A DNA stretch of 39,994 bases from assembly GCF_022808695.1 (NCBI RefSeq), contig NZ_JAKZKW010000014.1, positions 27,679-67,672 on the forward strand, given 5' to 3'. This stretch comes from Fundidesulfovibrio soli. Its GTDB lineage: Bacteria > Desulfobacterota > Desulfovibrionia > Desulfovibrionales > Desulfovibrionaceae. This document shows, piece by piece, positions 14,517 through 26,071 of this stretch; position 1 is the stretch's first letter, and each line of letters begins with the position of its first letter. The notes under the pieces are model-generated. The model saw only the letters and a list, made by a program, of their open reading frames with translations. It ran no database searches and was not told the origin of the DNA. A program made the translations under genes and the position numbers.

Positions 14517-15071
14517 ATGTTCGGACAAACGTTTGTCCCGACCAAGGCTTTTTTTACCAAGGGCATTGGCCGTCACAAAAATAAGCTGCAGTCTTTCGAG
14601 CTGGCCCTGCGCGACGCAGGCATCGAGAAACTGAACCTGGTCTATGTGTCGAGCATATACCCGCCCAACTGCACCCTTTTGACCATGGAAGAGGGCGTGA
14701 CGCTGCTCAACCCTGGGCAGATCACCTTCTGCGTCATGGCCCGCAACGCCACCGACGAGAAGGGACGCCTGGTCGGCTCCGCCGTGGGCATGGCCTTCCC
14801 CGCCAGCAAGGACCACTACGGCTACATCTCCGAGCATACCGCCTTCGGTAAGGAAGAGAAGGAAATCGGCGACTTCGCCGAGGACCTGGCCTCCACCATG
14901 CTGGCCACCACCATGGGCATCGACTTCGACCCCGAGTCCGCCTATGACGAACGCCGCGAGATCTACATGATGTCCGGCAAGATCATCGAATCCACCTCGC
15001 TGCCCAGCGTCACGCAGGGCAGGAGCGGCATGTGGACCACCACCATCTCCGCGGTGGTCTTCCTGCCCTAG
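14517..15071 (+). CDS. pdaD: pyruvoyl-dependent arginine decarboxylase
   Basis: A 184-residue proenzyme of the PvlArgDC family, which converts arginine to agmatine for polyamine synthesis. These enzymes self-cleave between two serines to create the pyruvoyl cofactor; VSSIYPPNC holds the Ser45-Ser46 pair in the family context. Other family stretches are [28 protein letters not shown] and the C-terminal [14 protein letters not shown]. The ATG has TGGAGGA 6 bases upstream. The gene lies 46 bases after the SPOR gene and is followed by a strong terminator, so it ends an argS-SPOR-pdaD unit. No agmatinase or spermidine synthase gene is in this window. Confidence 0.93.
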   Translation: MFGQTFVPTKAFFTKGIGRHKNKLQSFELALRDAGIEKLNLVYVSSIYPPNCTLLTMEEGVTLLNPGQITFCVMARNATDEKGRLVGSAVGMAFPASKDHYGYISEHTAFGKEEKEIGDFAEDLASTMLATTMGIDFDPESAYDERREIYMMSGKIIESTSLPSVTQGRSGMWTTTISAVVFLP

Positions 15072-15095
15072 GCTCAGGCAACCCATTAAGCGACG

Positions 15096-15120
15096 ACGCC
15101 CCGCACACGCGGGGCGTTTT
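15096..15120 (+). terminator. intrinsic terminator after pdaD
   Basis: A 9-bp stem ACGCCCCGC / GCGGGGCGT with an ACAC loop, followed by TTTTCGTTT. It lies 25 bases after the pdaD stop. Confidence 0.9.
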
Positions 15121-15138
15121 CGTTTGGAGCGCGCAGCC

Positions 15139-16359
15139 ATGAAAACCGCCCTCTGCCTGCTGAACGCCGCCTGGGTCGCCCTGGCCCGCCTGGGCCGCCT
15201 GACCCCGCTGGGGCGGCTGGCCCGGCCAAAGACCTCGGCCCAGTTCCGCCCGGCCGAGGACGGCGCAGCCAGGAGCTGCCAAGCCGGGAACGGCCCTGGT
15301 GCGGATGGTCATCCTGGCTTCGCTTCAGGCCAGGGCGGCACACCCAAAACCGGCACGAGGGCGTTCGGCCCTCCCGGCCCCGTCACGGACCACTTCGACG
15401 GCAAGCGCTTCCGCAACCCCTGGGGGGACGCCGAGCGCTCCTTCCCGGACCTGCTGCGCTGGATGTTCTCGCGCGGGTCCGTGCCGTGGCCCGCGCGGGT
15501 GCCCGTCCGGGTGCGCCACGTCCCGCCGGAGCGCGTGCACGGCCTGGGTTTGCGCGTCACTGTGGTGGGCCACGCCACCGTGCTCATCCAGACCGGAGGA
15601 GTGAACATCCTCACCGACCCTGTCTGGTCGGAACGCGCAGGGCCGCTGGGCGTGTTCGGGCCGAAGCGCGCGCGAAAGCCGGGCCTGCCCCTGGAGGCGC
15701 TGCCGCCCATCGACGCGGTGCTCGTCACCCACAACCACTACGACCACCTGGATTTGGGCACTCTGGCCCGGCTGCAGCGCCTGCACGCGCCGCGATTCAT
15801 CTCGCCGCTGGGCAACTGCGGGCTCATGGCGAAGGGGAGCGGGGGCATGGACTGCACCGAGCTGGACTGGTGGCAGTCCGTGGAGCTGGCCCCCGGGGTG
15901 CGGGTGCACGCCGCGCCCGCGCACCATTGGTCGGCCAGGGGGATATTGGATCGGCGCGACGCCCTGTGGGGCTCGTTCGTGATCGAGGCCCCCGGCGGAC
16001 CTGTCGCCTTCTTCGGGGACACGGGCTACGGCGAGGGCCAGGTGTTCCGGCTCATCAGGGAGAAATTCGGGGACATGCGGCTGGCGCTCCTGCCCATCGG
16101 GGCCTACGAGCCCAGGTGGTTCATGTCCGGGGCGCACATGAACCCGGAGGAGGCCGTGCTGGCCATGCGGGACCTGGGCGCGCGGCAGGCGCTGGCCCTG
16201 CACCACGGGGTGTTCAAGCTCACCGACGAAGGGATCGACCAGCCGCGGATAGATTTGCGGGCGGCGGTGGAGAAACATGGGGTGGAGGAAGGGATGTTTT
16301 TGACGCCGGAAGTGGGGGAAAGTATGGAGGTCGCTACACTTTCCACCCCATTTTCATAA
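15139..16359 (+). CDS. metallo-beta-lactamase-fold hydrolase, NAPE-PLD-like
   Basis: A 406-residue metal-dependent hydrolase of the Lactamase_B_2 / NAPE-PLD-like group. A hydrophobic N-terminal stretch (about 1-20) may be a weak signal or membrane anchor. Family features are HATVLIQTGGVNILTDPVW, the metal motif VLVTHNHYDHLD (HxHxDH), AHHWSARG, FFGDTGYG and GAYEPRWFMSGAHMNPEEA, with a final LALHHGVFKL. Homologues act on phospholipid-like or other phosphodiesters; the substrate here is unknown. Residues about 42-75 form a Gly/Pro-rich insertion of low complexity before the conserved FDGKRFRNPW. ATG 15139 has GGAGC about 9 bases ahead; a TTG at 15124 is possible. Confidence 0.88.
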   Translation: MKTALCLLNAAWVALARLGRLTPLGRLARPKTSAQFRPAEDGAARSCQAGNGPGADGHPGFASGQGGTPKTGTRAFGPPGPVTDHFDGKRFRNPWGDAERSFPDLLRWMFSRGSVPWPARVPVRVRHVPPERVHGLGLRVTVVGHATVLIQTGGVNILTDPVWSERAGPLGVFGPKRARKPGLPLEALPPIDAVLVTHNHYDHLDLGTLARLQRLHAPRFISPLGNCGLMAKGSGGMDCTELDWWQSVELAPGVRVHAAPAHHWSARGILDRRDALWGSFVIEAPGGPVAFFGDTGYGEGQVFRLIREKFGDMRLALLPIGAYEPRWFMSGAHMNPEEAVLAMRDLGARQALALHHGVFKLTDEGIDQPRIDLRAAVEKHGVEEGMFLTPEVGESMEVATLSTPFS

Positions 16360-16898
16360 TGACGGCGCGTCTGTCGATTTGCACGCCATGAATTCGTGCT
16401 AGATTAATAAGACCAGCACTTTAAATTCCTATCGCCATTATTAGTTGACAACTTGCCGCTCCGCATGCTGCGTCTTTTCAAGACAACCCAGCATGTCGTC
16501 CATATTCCTGCAATCCTCCCGTGCTCAAACCCCGAGGACCAGCGTGACATATTTGATGATCAGAACGAAATACCGCGCGGAAATAGCTGTAACTTTCTAC
16601 CTCATTTCCACGTTGTTGTTGCTCATGGCAGTGATATGGAGATACGCAATTCTTACACTTTGGGGTTTCCTGTGTGTTGGCAGCGTTCTTGAATACCTCA
16701 TCATTAGATGCCCAAACTGCGGAAACCGGCCATACCGCTTCTGGCAAACTTTGCCCAAAGTTTGTAGGTGTTGCGGATGGGATTTAAGCCAAAGGCATCC
16801 GGCGGGCAGTTAAAAATTTACATTCAACAGTCTACCATTCGACTAGTCTCCAATAACCCTCCATTGCCCCCGGGCCGTGTTTTAGGTATCCCGCCCGG
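16360..16898. other. AT-rich island between the metallo-hydrolase and nth genes
   Basis: About 540 bases whose base composition is visibly lower in GC than both neighbours, with many A/T runs. It holds one likely small gene (16544-16813). No repeats, integrase, tRNA end or direct target duplication was seen at its edges, so the mode of acquisition is unclear. Confidence 0.55.
16544..16813 (+). CDS. small membrane protein with C-terminal zinc ribbon
   Basis: An 89-residue protein with no recognised family name. Two hydrophobic helices (about 12-30 and 34-53) are followed by a zinc-ribbon-like tail with CPNC and CRCC (C57, C60, C75 and C77/C78 as candidates). The tail also has a WDL near its end, like many CxxCGWDL-type zinc ribbons. 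The GTG at 16544 is preferred because GAGGA lies 5-6 bases upstream. Alternatives are TTG 16445, ATG 16493 and ATG 16556. Codon use is more AT-rich than in all neighbouring genes, suggesting transfer. Function unknown. Confidence 0.55.
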   Translation: MTYLMIRTKYRAEIAVTFYLISTLLLLMAVIWRYAILTLWGFLCVGSVLEYLIIRCPNCGNRPYRFWQTLPKVCRCCGWDLSQRHPAGS

Positions 16899-19317
<2,419 letters not shown>

Positions 19318-19320
19318 GCC

Positions 19321-22167
19321 CTACCCGGCCATCCCGGCCAGTATCTCCTGGGCTGCCCCCTGCTCCAGGGGCCTTGCGTGCAGGTAGCCCTGCTGCAGGC
19401 CGCAGCCCAGTTCCACCAGAAGCTCGCTCTGCCGGCGCGTCTCCACGCCTTCGGCCACCACGTCCAGCCCCAAAGCCTGGGACATGGTCACGATGGCCTT
19501 GACCACCGCCAGGTTGGCCGGGCTCTGCTCCATGGACATGACGATGGAGAGGTCGATCTTCAGGTCGGAGACGGGCAGGCGCGTCATGAGCGCCAGGTTG
19601 GAGTAGCCCGTGCCGAAATCGTCGATGGAGAGCCGCACCCCCATGCGGGAGATTTCCCGCAGGCGCTCCACGGCCTGGGGACTGCTGTCCATGATCGCGG
19701 TCTCGGTGATCTCCAGGTGCAGTTGGCCGGGCCTGAGGCAGTAGCGGTCGATAACCTCCCGGACCAGGCCGAAGAAGCCCGGGTCGCCCAACTGCCTGGG
19801 GGACACGTTCACGGAGAGGAAGACCTCCTCGCTGGCGGGCAGCGAGCCGCGCCACTGGGCCAGGGTGCGGCAGGCCGTCTCCAGCACCCAGCGCCCCAGC
19901 TTGACGATGAGCCCCGTCTCCTCGGCGGTGCGGATGAACTCGACGGGCGATATGTCCCCGCGCTCGGGGTGCCGCCAGCGGCAGAGCACCTCGAAGCCCA
20001 CGACGCGGTCGCCCTGTCCCGCGTCCACGATGGGCTGGAAGGCCAGGCGCATCTGGCCGTCGGCCAGGGCCAGGGGCAGCTCCTGCTCCAGGAAGCGCAC
20101 GGCGTTGATGTTCTCCAGCAGGCGCTTGGTGAACACCTTGGGCCACTTCTTGCGCGACTCCTTGGCGTTGTGCATGGCCAGGTTGGCGTTGCGGATCAGC
20201 TCGTCCGGGGTGGACAGGGGGCCGGGGTTGATCTCGATGCCGATGGAGGCGCTGGTGGAGACCGTCATGCCGTCCACGCGCACCGGGGCCTCCAGGGCGT
20301 TGAACAGCCGGAAGGCCAGGCGCACGGCCTCCCGCGCGGAGGCGATGCCCCGCACCAGCACGATGAACTCGTCCCCCCCGTAGCGGGCCAGGGTGTCCCC
20401 TTCGCGCAGAATCCCGCGGAACCTGGTGGAGACTTCCCTCAGGATGGCGTCACCCGCCGCGTGGCCCAGGCTGTCGTTGATGACCTTGAAGCGGTTGAGG
20501 TCAACAAAGAGCACGGCGAAGCGCTCCCCGGGGTTTCGCTTGCACCAGGCCAGGGCCTGCCCGATGCGGTCCAGCAGCAGGGTCCTGTTGGCGAGCCCGG
20601 TCAGGGGGTCGTGCAGGGCCATGTGGCGCAGGCGCTCCTCCATGGCGTAGCGCTCTGTGATGTCGCGCCCTTCGGCGATGAAGAGCACGGGCTCGCCCGC
20701 GTCGTTCATGACGGCCTTGAGGGTGAAATCCACGTGGAGGAGCCGGCCGGCCGGACCGCAATGGGTCGTCTCGAAGCGAATCAGGTCCCCGGCGGCGGCC
20801 TCCTTGACGGACTGGCGCATCTGGAGCTGTTTCTTGGGGTCGTCGCTCCACCAGGGGGTGTTCCAGAAGTACTGGCCGCGCACATCCTCGATGCTCACCC
20901 CTGCCGTAGCCAGCGCGGCGGGGTTGGCCGCGATGATCCTGCCGTCGGGGCTGAGCAGCGCGAACAGCTCCAGGGAGTGGTCGAACATGGTGCGGAACTT
21001 CTGCTCGCTCTCGCGCAGGGCCGCCTCCGCCGCCCGGCGCTCTCCGTCGCGGCGCAGCAGGTTCTCGGCCATCTCGTCGAAGGTCCTCGCCAGCATGCCC
21101 AGCTCGCCGCCGAGCGAGTCCAGCCCCGTCCGGGCCGACAGGTCGCCCCCGCCCAGGCGCCGGGCCGCGCCCACCAGCCTGGAGGCCGGGCCGCCCAGGC
21201 TGTAGCGCCCCAGCACGAAGGCCAGAGCCAGCGACACAGCCGCCGCACAGCCGAGAAACGTCAGGTTGCGCAGGAAGCTGCGTTCGCTGCGTTCCTGCAG
21301 GTCTGCCTCCGGGATGGCCAGGATGAGCGTGGCGTAGAACGGCCCCGCGTCGGTGAGGGAGAGCCGCTTGAAGAAGAAGCGGCGGAGCTTGTTGTCCGCG
21401 CCTACGTCGGTGAACTCGCCGGAGAAGCCCCCCTGGTCCAGGCGGGCGATGATGTTGGCCGCGATGGGAGTGCCCTCGGGCAGACTGGGCAGGGCCGGGC
21501 GGCGCATGAGCCGTATGCCTTTGTTGTCCGCCAGCACCACCGCCGTGCCCTTGGGCAGCTGGATGCGGTCCAGGTACTGTTCCGGCAGGACCATGCGCAG
21601 CGTCGCGATGACCGCCCCGTCGAAGCGCCCCTCCTTGTCGAAGCGGGGCAGCGCGAAGTGGAAGGACGGCTGGCTGGTGCTTATGCTGTAGGCAAACTCG
21701 CCCGCGCTGAAGCCCATTGTTTCGTGCAGGGTGGTCCAGTAGAGCCGCTCCGCCACCGAGGCCCCCGGGGGGAACGGCTTCGCTCCGGCACGCAGGATGC
21801 CATCCTTGTCCGCCACGGCGAATGTCAGATATTCGTTGTTGGATTGCAGGAACTCGCGCAGCACCTGGTTCTGCTGCTCCACGTCGTCCGGGTCGACGGA
21901 CTTCAGGATGGAGTCGATGGCTGTGAGCAGATGCTTTGTCTTGTCGGACATCTGCCGCTGCATGACCACGACGGCTTCGGATACGTTATACAGATCCTGC
22001 AGGGTGTCCCGCGTGAAGTACTCGACCTGTTCGATGGAGATGAGGAAGACAAGGAAGAGTGCAGGAGCCGCAGCGACGCCCGCCACGAAATAGAGCCCGC
22101 GGCCGATATGCCCCGTCAGGAGAGAACGGCGGGTCAAGGAGGCGATTCGGCCGGTTCGGGACATCAT
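19321..22167 (-). CDS. membrane sensor with HAMP, PAS, GGDEF and EAL domains
   Basis: A 948-residue inner-membrane protein that would control cyclic di-GMP. It has a membrane helix at about 27-47, a periplasmic Cache-like sensor (about 50-300), a second helix (about 310-330), HAMP (about 332-385), PAS (about 400-525), GGDEF (about 540-700) and EAL (about 710-945). The diguanylate cyclase signature is intact (RYGGDEFIVLV). In the phosphodiesterase part the signature is EVL, with the catalytic Glu kept. LSVNVSPRQL, EITETAIM, IDDFGTGYSNL, DLKIDLS and VAEGVET are all present, so it may be active. Two tandem ATGs (22167, 22164) follow AGGA; the second has better spacing. Confidence 0.94.
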   Translation of the reverse strand: MMSRTGRIASLTRRSLLTGHIGRGLYFVAGVAAAPALFLVFLISIEQVEYFTRDTLQDLYNVSEAVVVMQRQMSDKTKHLLTAIDSILKSVDPDDVEQQNQVLREFLQSNNEYLTFAVADKDGILRAGAKPFPPGASVAERLYWTTLHETMGFSAGEFAYSISTSQPSFHFALPRFDKEGRFDGAVIATLRMVLPEQYLDRIQLPKGTAVVLADNKGIRLMRRPALPSLPEGTPIAANIIARLDQGGFSGEFTDVGADNKLRRFFFKRLSLTDAGPFYATLILAIPEADLQERSERSFLRNLTFLGCAAAVSLALAFVLGRYSLGGPASRLVGAARRLGGGDLSARTGLDSLGGELGMLARTFDEMAENLLRRDGERRAAEAALRESEQKFRTMFDHSLELFALLSPDGRIIAANPAALATAGVSIEDVRGQYFWNTPWWSDDPKKQLQMRQSVKEAAAGDLIRFETTHCGPAGRLLHVDFTLKAVMNDAGEPVLFIAEGRDITERYAMEERLRHMALHDPLTGLANRTLLLDRIGQALAWCKRNPGERFAVLFVDLNRFKVINDSLGHAAGDAILREVSTRFRGILREGDTLARYGGDEFIVLVRGIASAREAVRLAFRLFNALEAPVRVDGMTVSTSASIGIEINPGPLSTPDELIRNANLAMHNAKESRKKWPKVFTKRLLENINAVRFLEQELPLALADGQMRLAFQPIVDAGQGDRVVGFEVLCRWRHPERGDISPVEFIRTAEETGLIVKLGRWVLETACRTLAQWRGSLPASEEVFLSVNVSPRQLGDPGFFGLVREVIDRYCLRPGQLHLEITETAIMDSSPQAVERLREISRMGVRLSIDDFGTGYSNLALMTRLPVSDLKIDLSIVMSMEQSPANLAVVKAIVTMSQALGLDVVAEGVETRRQSELLVELGCGLQQGYLHARPLEQGAAQEILAGMAG

Positions 22168-22557
22168 GAATCCTGGGACAGCTGTATGACACAGGCGGAT
22201 GCGGATTCGCCGCAACCGGTTTCCAAGCCTCGAGAAGTAGTCCGAATGCCATGCAAAATTCTTCCCAAGGCATAGCCAATACGCCACCCGAAATCCAGCC
22301 TGAAAACCGGCCTTCGCCGTTTCATTCCGCCGACGACACTGGGCGGGACAGAGCGCTCGACCACACCTCCCGGCCGAAACACGGGTGGGCGGGACGCCGC
22401 CTGGCGGCGACGTTCCCACACCGTGACCCTACAGGGGGCAGCCGTCCTGCGGTGCTGCCATTGGCGCGTTTCCTCCTAAAACGCGACGCGCCCGGCGCGG
22501 CTCAGCAACTACGGAGCCGCGACGGGCGCGTGAAAAGGCGTCCTCTGCGCGTCGGCG
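22168..22557. other. gene-free stretch between bfr and the GGDEF-EAL gene
   Basis: About 390 bases with no convincing gene. It holds the bfr terminator hairpin (22487-22530). On the minus strand there is an AGGAGG (22477-22472) ten bases before an ATG (22461) that opens only a ten-codon frame closing at 22429. A GC-rich dyad around GGGACGCCG / CGGCGACG lies at about 22391-22416. Longer frames here have no coding character. Confidence 0.45.
22487..22530 (-). terminator. large hairpin terminator after bfr
   Basis: A 17-bp stem with a single mismatch (22487-22503 with 22514-22530) and a ten-base loop, 28 bases beyond the bfr stop. On the minus strand it is followed by TCGCGTTTTAGG, a short T tract slightly offset. 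Confidence 0.65.
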
Positions 22558-23091
22558 TTAGGCAGCGCCCTGGCCGAGCACGAACCCCTTGTTGGAGGGG
22601 CCCGTGGACGAAGGCGTGCCCGCGATCTTGGAGAGGTAGGTGTCGCCCAGGGTGGCGATGTGGGTGTTGATGTTGTCGAAGTAGTTGTAGTGCAGCTGCT
22701 CTTCCTCGATGATCGCGTCAAACAGCTTGACGCTCACGTTGTCGCCCATCTCGCGGCACACGGCCAGGAAGCCGTTGTAGGCGTCGATGGTGTCGTCCTC
22801 CAGGTTGGAGTCGAAGGGGTAGATGGCGCGGACCTCCTGCCCCTTGTTCACCACGGCGTCGAAGGAGGTGCAGGGTTCGCCGCCCAGTTCCTTGATGCGC
22901 TCGGCGAAGCGCTCAGCATGGCGCATCTCGTCGATGGCGATGAGCTTCATGTTCATGGCCAGTTCGCCGTAATCCATGTTGTCCAGGTTGTAGTGCTGGT
23001 TCATGTACTGGGTGATGGCGAAGAGCTCCATGGCCCTGGCCGTGTTCAGCGCCTCGATCACCTTCTGCTTGCGTGCTTCCCTATCCGCCAT
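22558..23091 (-). CDS. bfr: bacterioferritin
   Basis: A 177-residue ferritin-family iron-storage and ferroxidase subunit; 24 subunits form a shell with haem between dimers. The di-iron ligands line up at Glu22, Glu55, His58, Glu98, Glu131 and His134, and the haem-binding Met is Met56 in [10 protein letters not shown]. These are offset by one from the numbering known for Desulfovibrio desulfuricans Bfr, which carries Fe-coproporphyrin III. The overall sequence strongly resembles that protein, including the Gly/Ala-rich C-terminus. AGGAG precedes the ATG at good spacing. It is monocistronic, with its own terminator, and divergent from fumC. Confidence 0.95.
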   Translation of the reverse strand: MADREARKQKVIEALNTARAMELFAITQYMNQHYNLDNMDYGELAMNMKLIAIDEMRHAERFAERIKELGGEPCTSFDAVVNKGQEVRAIYPFDSNLEDDTIDAYNGFLAVCREMGDNVSVKLFDAIIEEEQLHYNYFDNINTHIATLGDTYLSKIAGTPSSTGPSNKGFVLGQGAA

Positions 23092-23166
23092 GTGCTCGCT
23101 CCTGTGATTGGATTGCCGTTTCGGGTATCCCGGCAGCCGCCATGCGGGCCAGCCGGATTCCGCGCA

Positions 23167-23195
23167 TTGTTACCCCATTTTCCCGGCGAACCCAA
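23167..23195 (-). promoter_or_regulatory. weak sigma-70-like promoter candidate for bfr
   Basis: On the minus strand TTGGGT (23195-23190), 17 bases, TAACAA (23172-23167, followed by T). Hexamer matches are partial. No clear Fur-type palindrome was recognised. Confidence 0.28.
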
Positions 23196-23220
23196 GAAGC
23201 AACTGCGCGGCGCGAACGGC

Positions 23221-23249
23221 TTGACGAAGGACTCTCTCCGGACGACAAG
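23221..23249 (+). promoter_or_regulatory. sigma-70-like promoter candidate for fumC
   Basis: TTGACG (23221-23226), 17 bases, GACAAG (23244-23249). The start of transcription would fall near 23256, so translation from ATG 23289 rather than ATG 23256 is favoured. Confidence 0.3.
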
Positions 23250-23288
23250 GCGAAGATGGACCGCAACCCCGCCACGGAGGTCAGCCGC

Positions 23289-24695
<1,407 letters not shown>

Positions 24696-24803
24696 ACCGG
24701 GAAGGGGAGAGACGCCGGACGTATGGGAAGGAGACGCCCGGCCGCTAACGGGCAATTGGGAATGGCGTTGGGCCGCTGGCGGGTCATGGGGGATGCCGGG
24801 CCG

Positions 24804-25124
24804 CTACCGGCCCATGGCGGGTGTGAGCCGCCCCGGCTGCTGACCCGACGGGCCGGACTGGCCAGGACCCCGGCCGCCCAGCCGCAGGCTGTCCTGCCGG
24901 GTGCCGTCGCCGCCGTAGATCGCGCCGGACTCGATGCGGCCACGATAGGTGCCGTCCGCGCCGTAGATTTTGCCGGATTCGATACGGCCACGATAGGTGC
25001 CGTCGTTGCCGTAGAGCCTATAGCCGTGTGCGGAGGCCGCACCTCCGATAATAGCGTCGCCGCTCTGGGCGCAGGCCGCGCCCGCCAAGCCAAGCACAAG
25101 ACATGCCGCCAGAAAAGACCTCAT
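24804..25124 (-). CDS. small exported protein with DGTYRGRI tandem repeats
   Basis: A 106-residue protein. A signal peptide covers 1-20 (MRSFLAACLVLGLAGAACA). The mature part has a 16-residue unit in tandem: YGNDGTYRGRIESGKI, YGADGTYRGRIESGAI, then a partial YGGDGTRQDS. Gly/Gln/Pro-rich residues follow. Each unit could form one beta hairpin of a small repeat fold, similar to exported GRI-type beta-repeat proteins seen in other proteobacteria; no function is known. AGGAGG precedes ATG 25124, so this start is preferred to the one at 25160. The stop lies inside a GGGCCG-GTAG-CGGCCC hairpin (24798-24813). Confidence 0.75.
   Translation of the reverse strand: MRSFLAACLVLGLAGAACAQSGDAIIGGAASAHGYRLYGNDGTYRGRIESGKIYGADGTYRGRIESGAIYGGDGTRQDSLRLGGRGPGQSGPSGQQPGRLTPAMGR
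24913..25008. repeat. two tandem 48-bp units encoding the exported repeat protein
   Basis: Units at 24913-24960 and 24961-25008 share CCGTAGAT, GCCGGA, TCGAT and CGGCCACGATAGGTGCCGTC in register and differ at scattered positions. A partial copy starts at 25009 (CCGTAGAG). The length, 48 bases, equals the 16-residue protein repeat. Confidence 0.85.
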
Positions 25125-25234
25125 GCAGCCTCCTTTTCCGACACGGCCCCCCTCTAGCACGAAGCGAAACGCCGGGGAATAGGCAGCGGCCCCCTGTGGA
25201 AACAGTGTGACAAAAGGTTCACGCAGGCGCGCCC

Positions 25235-25262
25235 TTGACTATTATGGGCATATGCTCATAAT
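25235..25262 (+). promoter_or_regulatory. promoter with palindromic operator for the DUF134 operon
   Basis: TTGACT (25235-25240), a 16-base spacer and CATAAT (25257-25262). The spacer and -10 are occupied by a 22-base imperfect palindrome at 25241-25262 with arms ATTATGGGCAT and ATGCTCATAAT (one mismatched pair). ATTATGGGCA (25241-25250) is also repeated directly as ATAATGGGCA (25258-25267). A protein bound here would block RNA polymerase, so autoregulation by the DUF134 protein encoded just downstream is the simplest reading. Confidence 0.6.
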
Positions 25263-25281
25263 GGGCACTCAAGGAGCACAC

Positions 25282-25656
25282 ATGCCGCGCCCACGCTGCT
25301 GCCGCAGAATCTCAGGCCGGTCCGCCTGCGCCGCCTTCGGCCCCGTGGAGGAAGCCGCCGCCCAGCCGGACGGCCCCCTGCTCTCCCCGGACGAGTTCGA
25401 GGCCATCCGCCTGGCCGACCACGAAGGGCTCTACCAGGAGGAGGCCGCCGCCCGGATGGGCGTTTCGCGCCAGACCTTCGGGCGCATCGTCGCTTCGGGC
25501 CGCGGCAAGGTGGCCGAGGCCCTGGTGCGGGGGCTGACCCTTCGCATCGCCGGGCCTGAGCCCGCCGCCGGATGCAGGGCGGCGCGCTGCCCGCGCTGCT
25601 CCCAACGCATAGCGCAGGGCTGCTGCCCCAAGGAGCAGGACGGCGGGCGCCCGTGA
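25282..25656 (+). CDS. DUF134-family helix-turn-helix regulator
   Basis: A 124-residue protein beginning MPRPRCCRRI, the standard DUF134 opening. PLLSPDEFEAIRLADHEGLY and EEAAARMGVSRQTFGRIVASGRGKVAEALVRG follow, the latter a sigma-region-4-like helix-turn-helix. The C-terminus has a Cys-rich tail (CRAARCPRC, QGCCPKE) that may bind metal or a cluster. DUF134 proteins are found next to NifX/NifB-type proteins, as here. ATG 25282 has AAGGAG 6 bases upstream; the frame is open to 25207 but that would overlap the promoter. First gene of a three-gene operon. Confidence 0.9.
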   Translation: MPRPRCCRRISGRSACAAFGPVEEAAAQPDGPLLSPDEFEAIRLADHEGLYQEEAAARMGVSRQTFGRIVASGRGKVAEALVRGLTLRIAGPEPAAGCRAARCPRCSQRIAQGCCPKEQDGGRP

Positions 25657-25688
25657 CATTCACTCAACATTCGCTACGGAGGCAACCC

Positions 25689-26054
25689 ATGAAAATCATC
25701 GCGATCCCCACCCGTGGGGGCATGGTGGACGAACACTTCGGCCACTGCGAATCCTTCACCATCATCACCCTGGACGACTCCGGGGCCGTGATCGCAGAGG
25801 AGAGCTTCACCCCTCCCCCGCAGTGCGGCTGCAAGTCCGACCTGGTGGGCACCCTCTCGGCCATGGGCGTCAAGCAGCTCATCGCCGGGAACATGGGGCA
25901 GGGCGCGGTGATGAAGCTGCGCCAGAGCGGCATCGCCGTGGTGCGCGGGGCCAGCGGCCCCGTGCGCGAGGCCGTGGCCGCCTGGGTGGACGGCAAACTC
26001 AAGGACCGCCAGGAGCTGTGCGTGGCCCACGGCCACGAGTGCCACCACAATTAA
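25689..26054 (+). CDS. NifX/NifB-type dinitrogenase iron-molybdenum cofactor-binding domain protein
   Basis: A 121-residue protein of the small Nitro_FeMo-Co family, which binds Fe-S or Mo-Fe-S clusters. Family stretches are MKIIAIPTRGGMVDEHFGHC at the start and CGCKSDLVGTLSAMGVKQLI and GNMGQGAVMKL in the middle. CxC and a His/Cys-rich end (HGHECHHN) are potential cluster ligands. No nif structural gene is nearby, so a role in nitrogen fixation is not implied. GGAGG precedes the ATG, 32 bases after the DUF134 stop. Confidence 0.9.
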   Translation: MKIIAIPTRGGMVDEHFGHCESFTIITLDDSGAVIAEESFTPPPQCGCKSDLVGTLSAMGVKQLIAGNMGQGAVMKLRQSGIAVVRGASGPVREAVAAWVDGKLKDRQELCVAHGHECHHN

Positions 26055-26071
26055 CCCGCAAGGAGCCCCCC

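Noticed and set aside
19378-22275. Very long plus-strand frame opposite the GGDEF-EAL gene
   Set aside because: His/Gln/Gly/Ala-rich translation with no domain; it is the antisense shadow created by high third-position GC of the real minus-strand gene.
22164-22421. 85-codon minus-strand frame upstream of the GGDEF-EAL gene
   Set aside because: No SD, Arg-rich translation and no domain; it lies in a structured non-coding gap.
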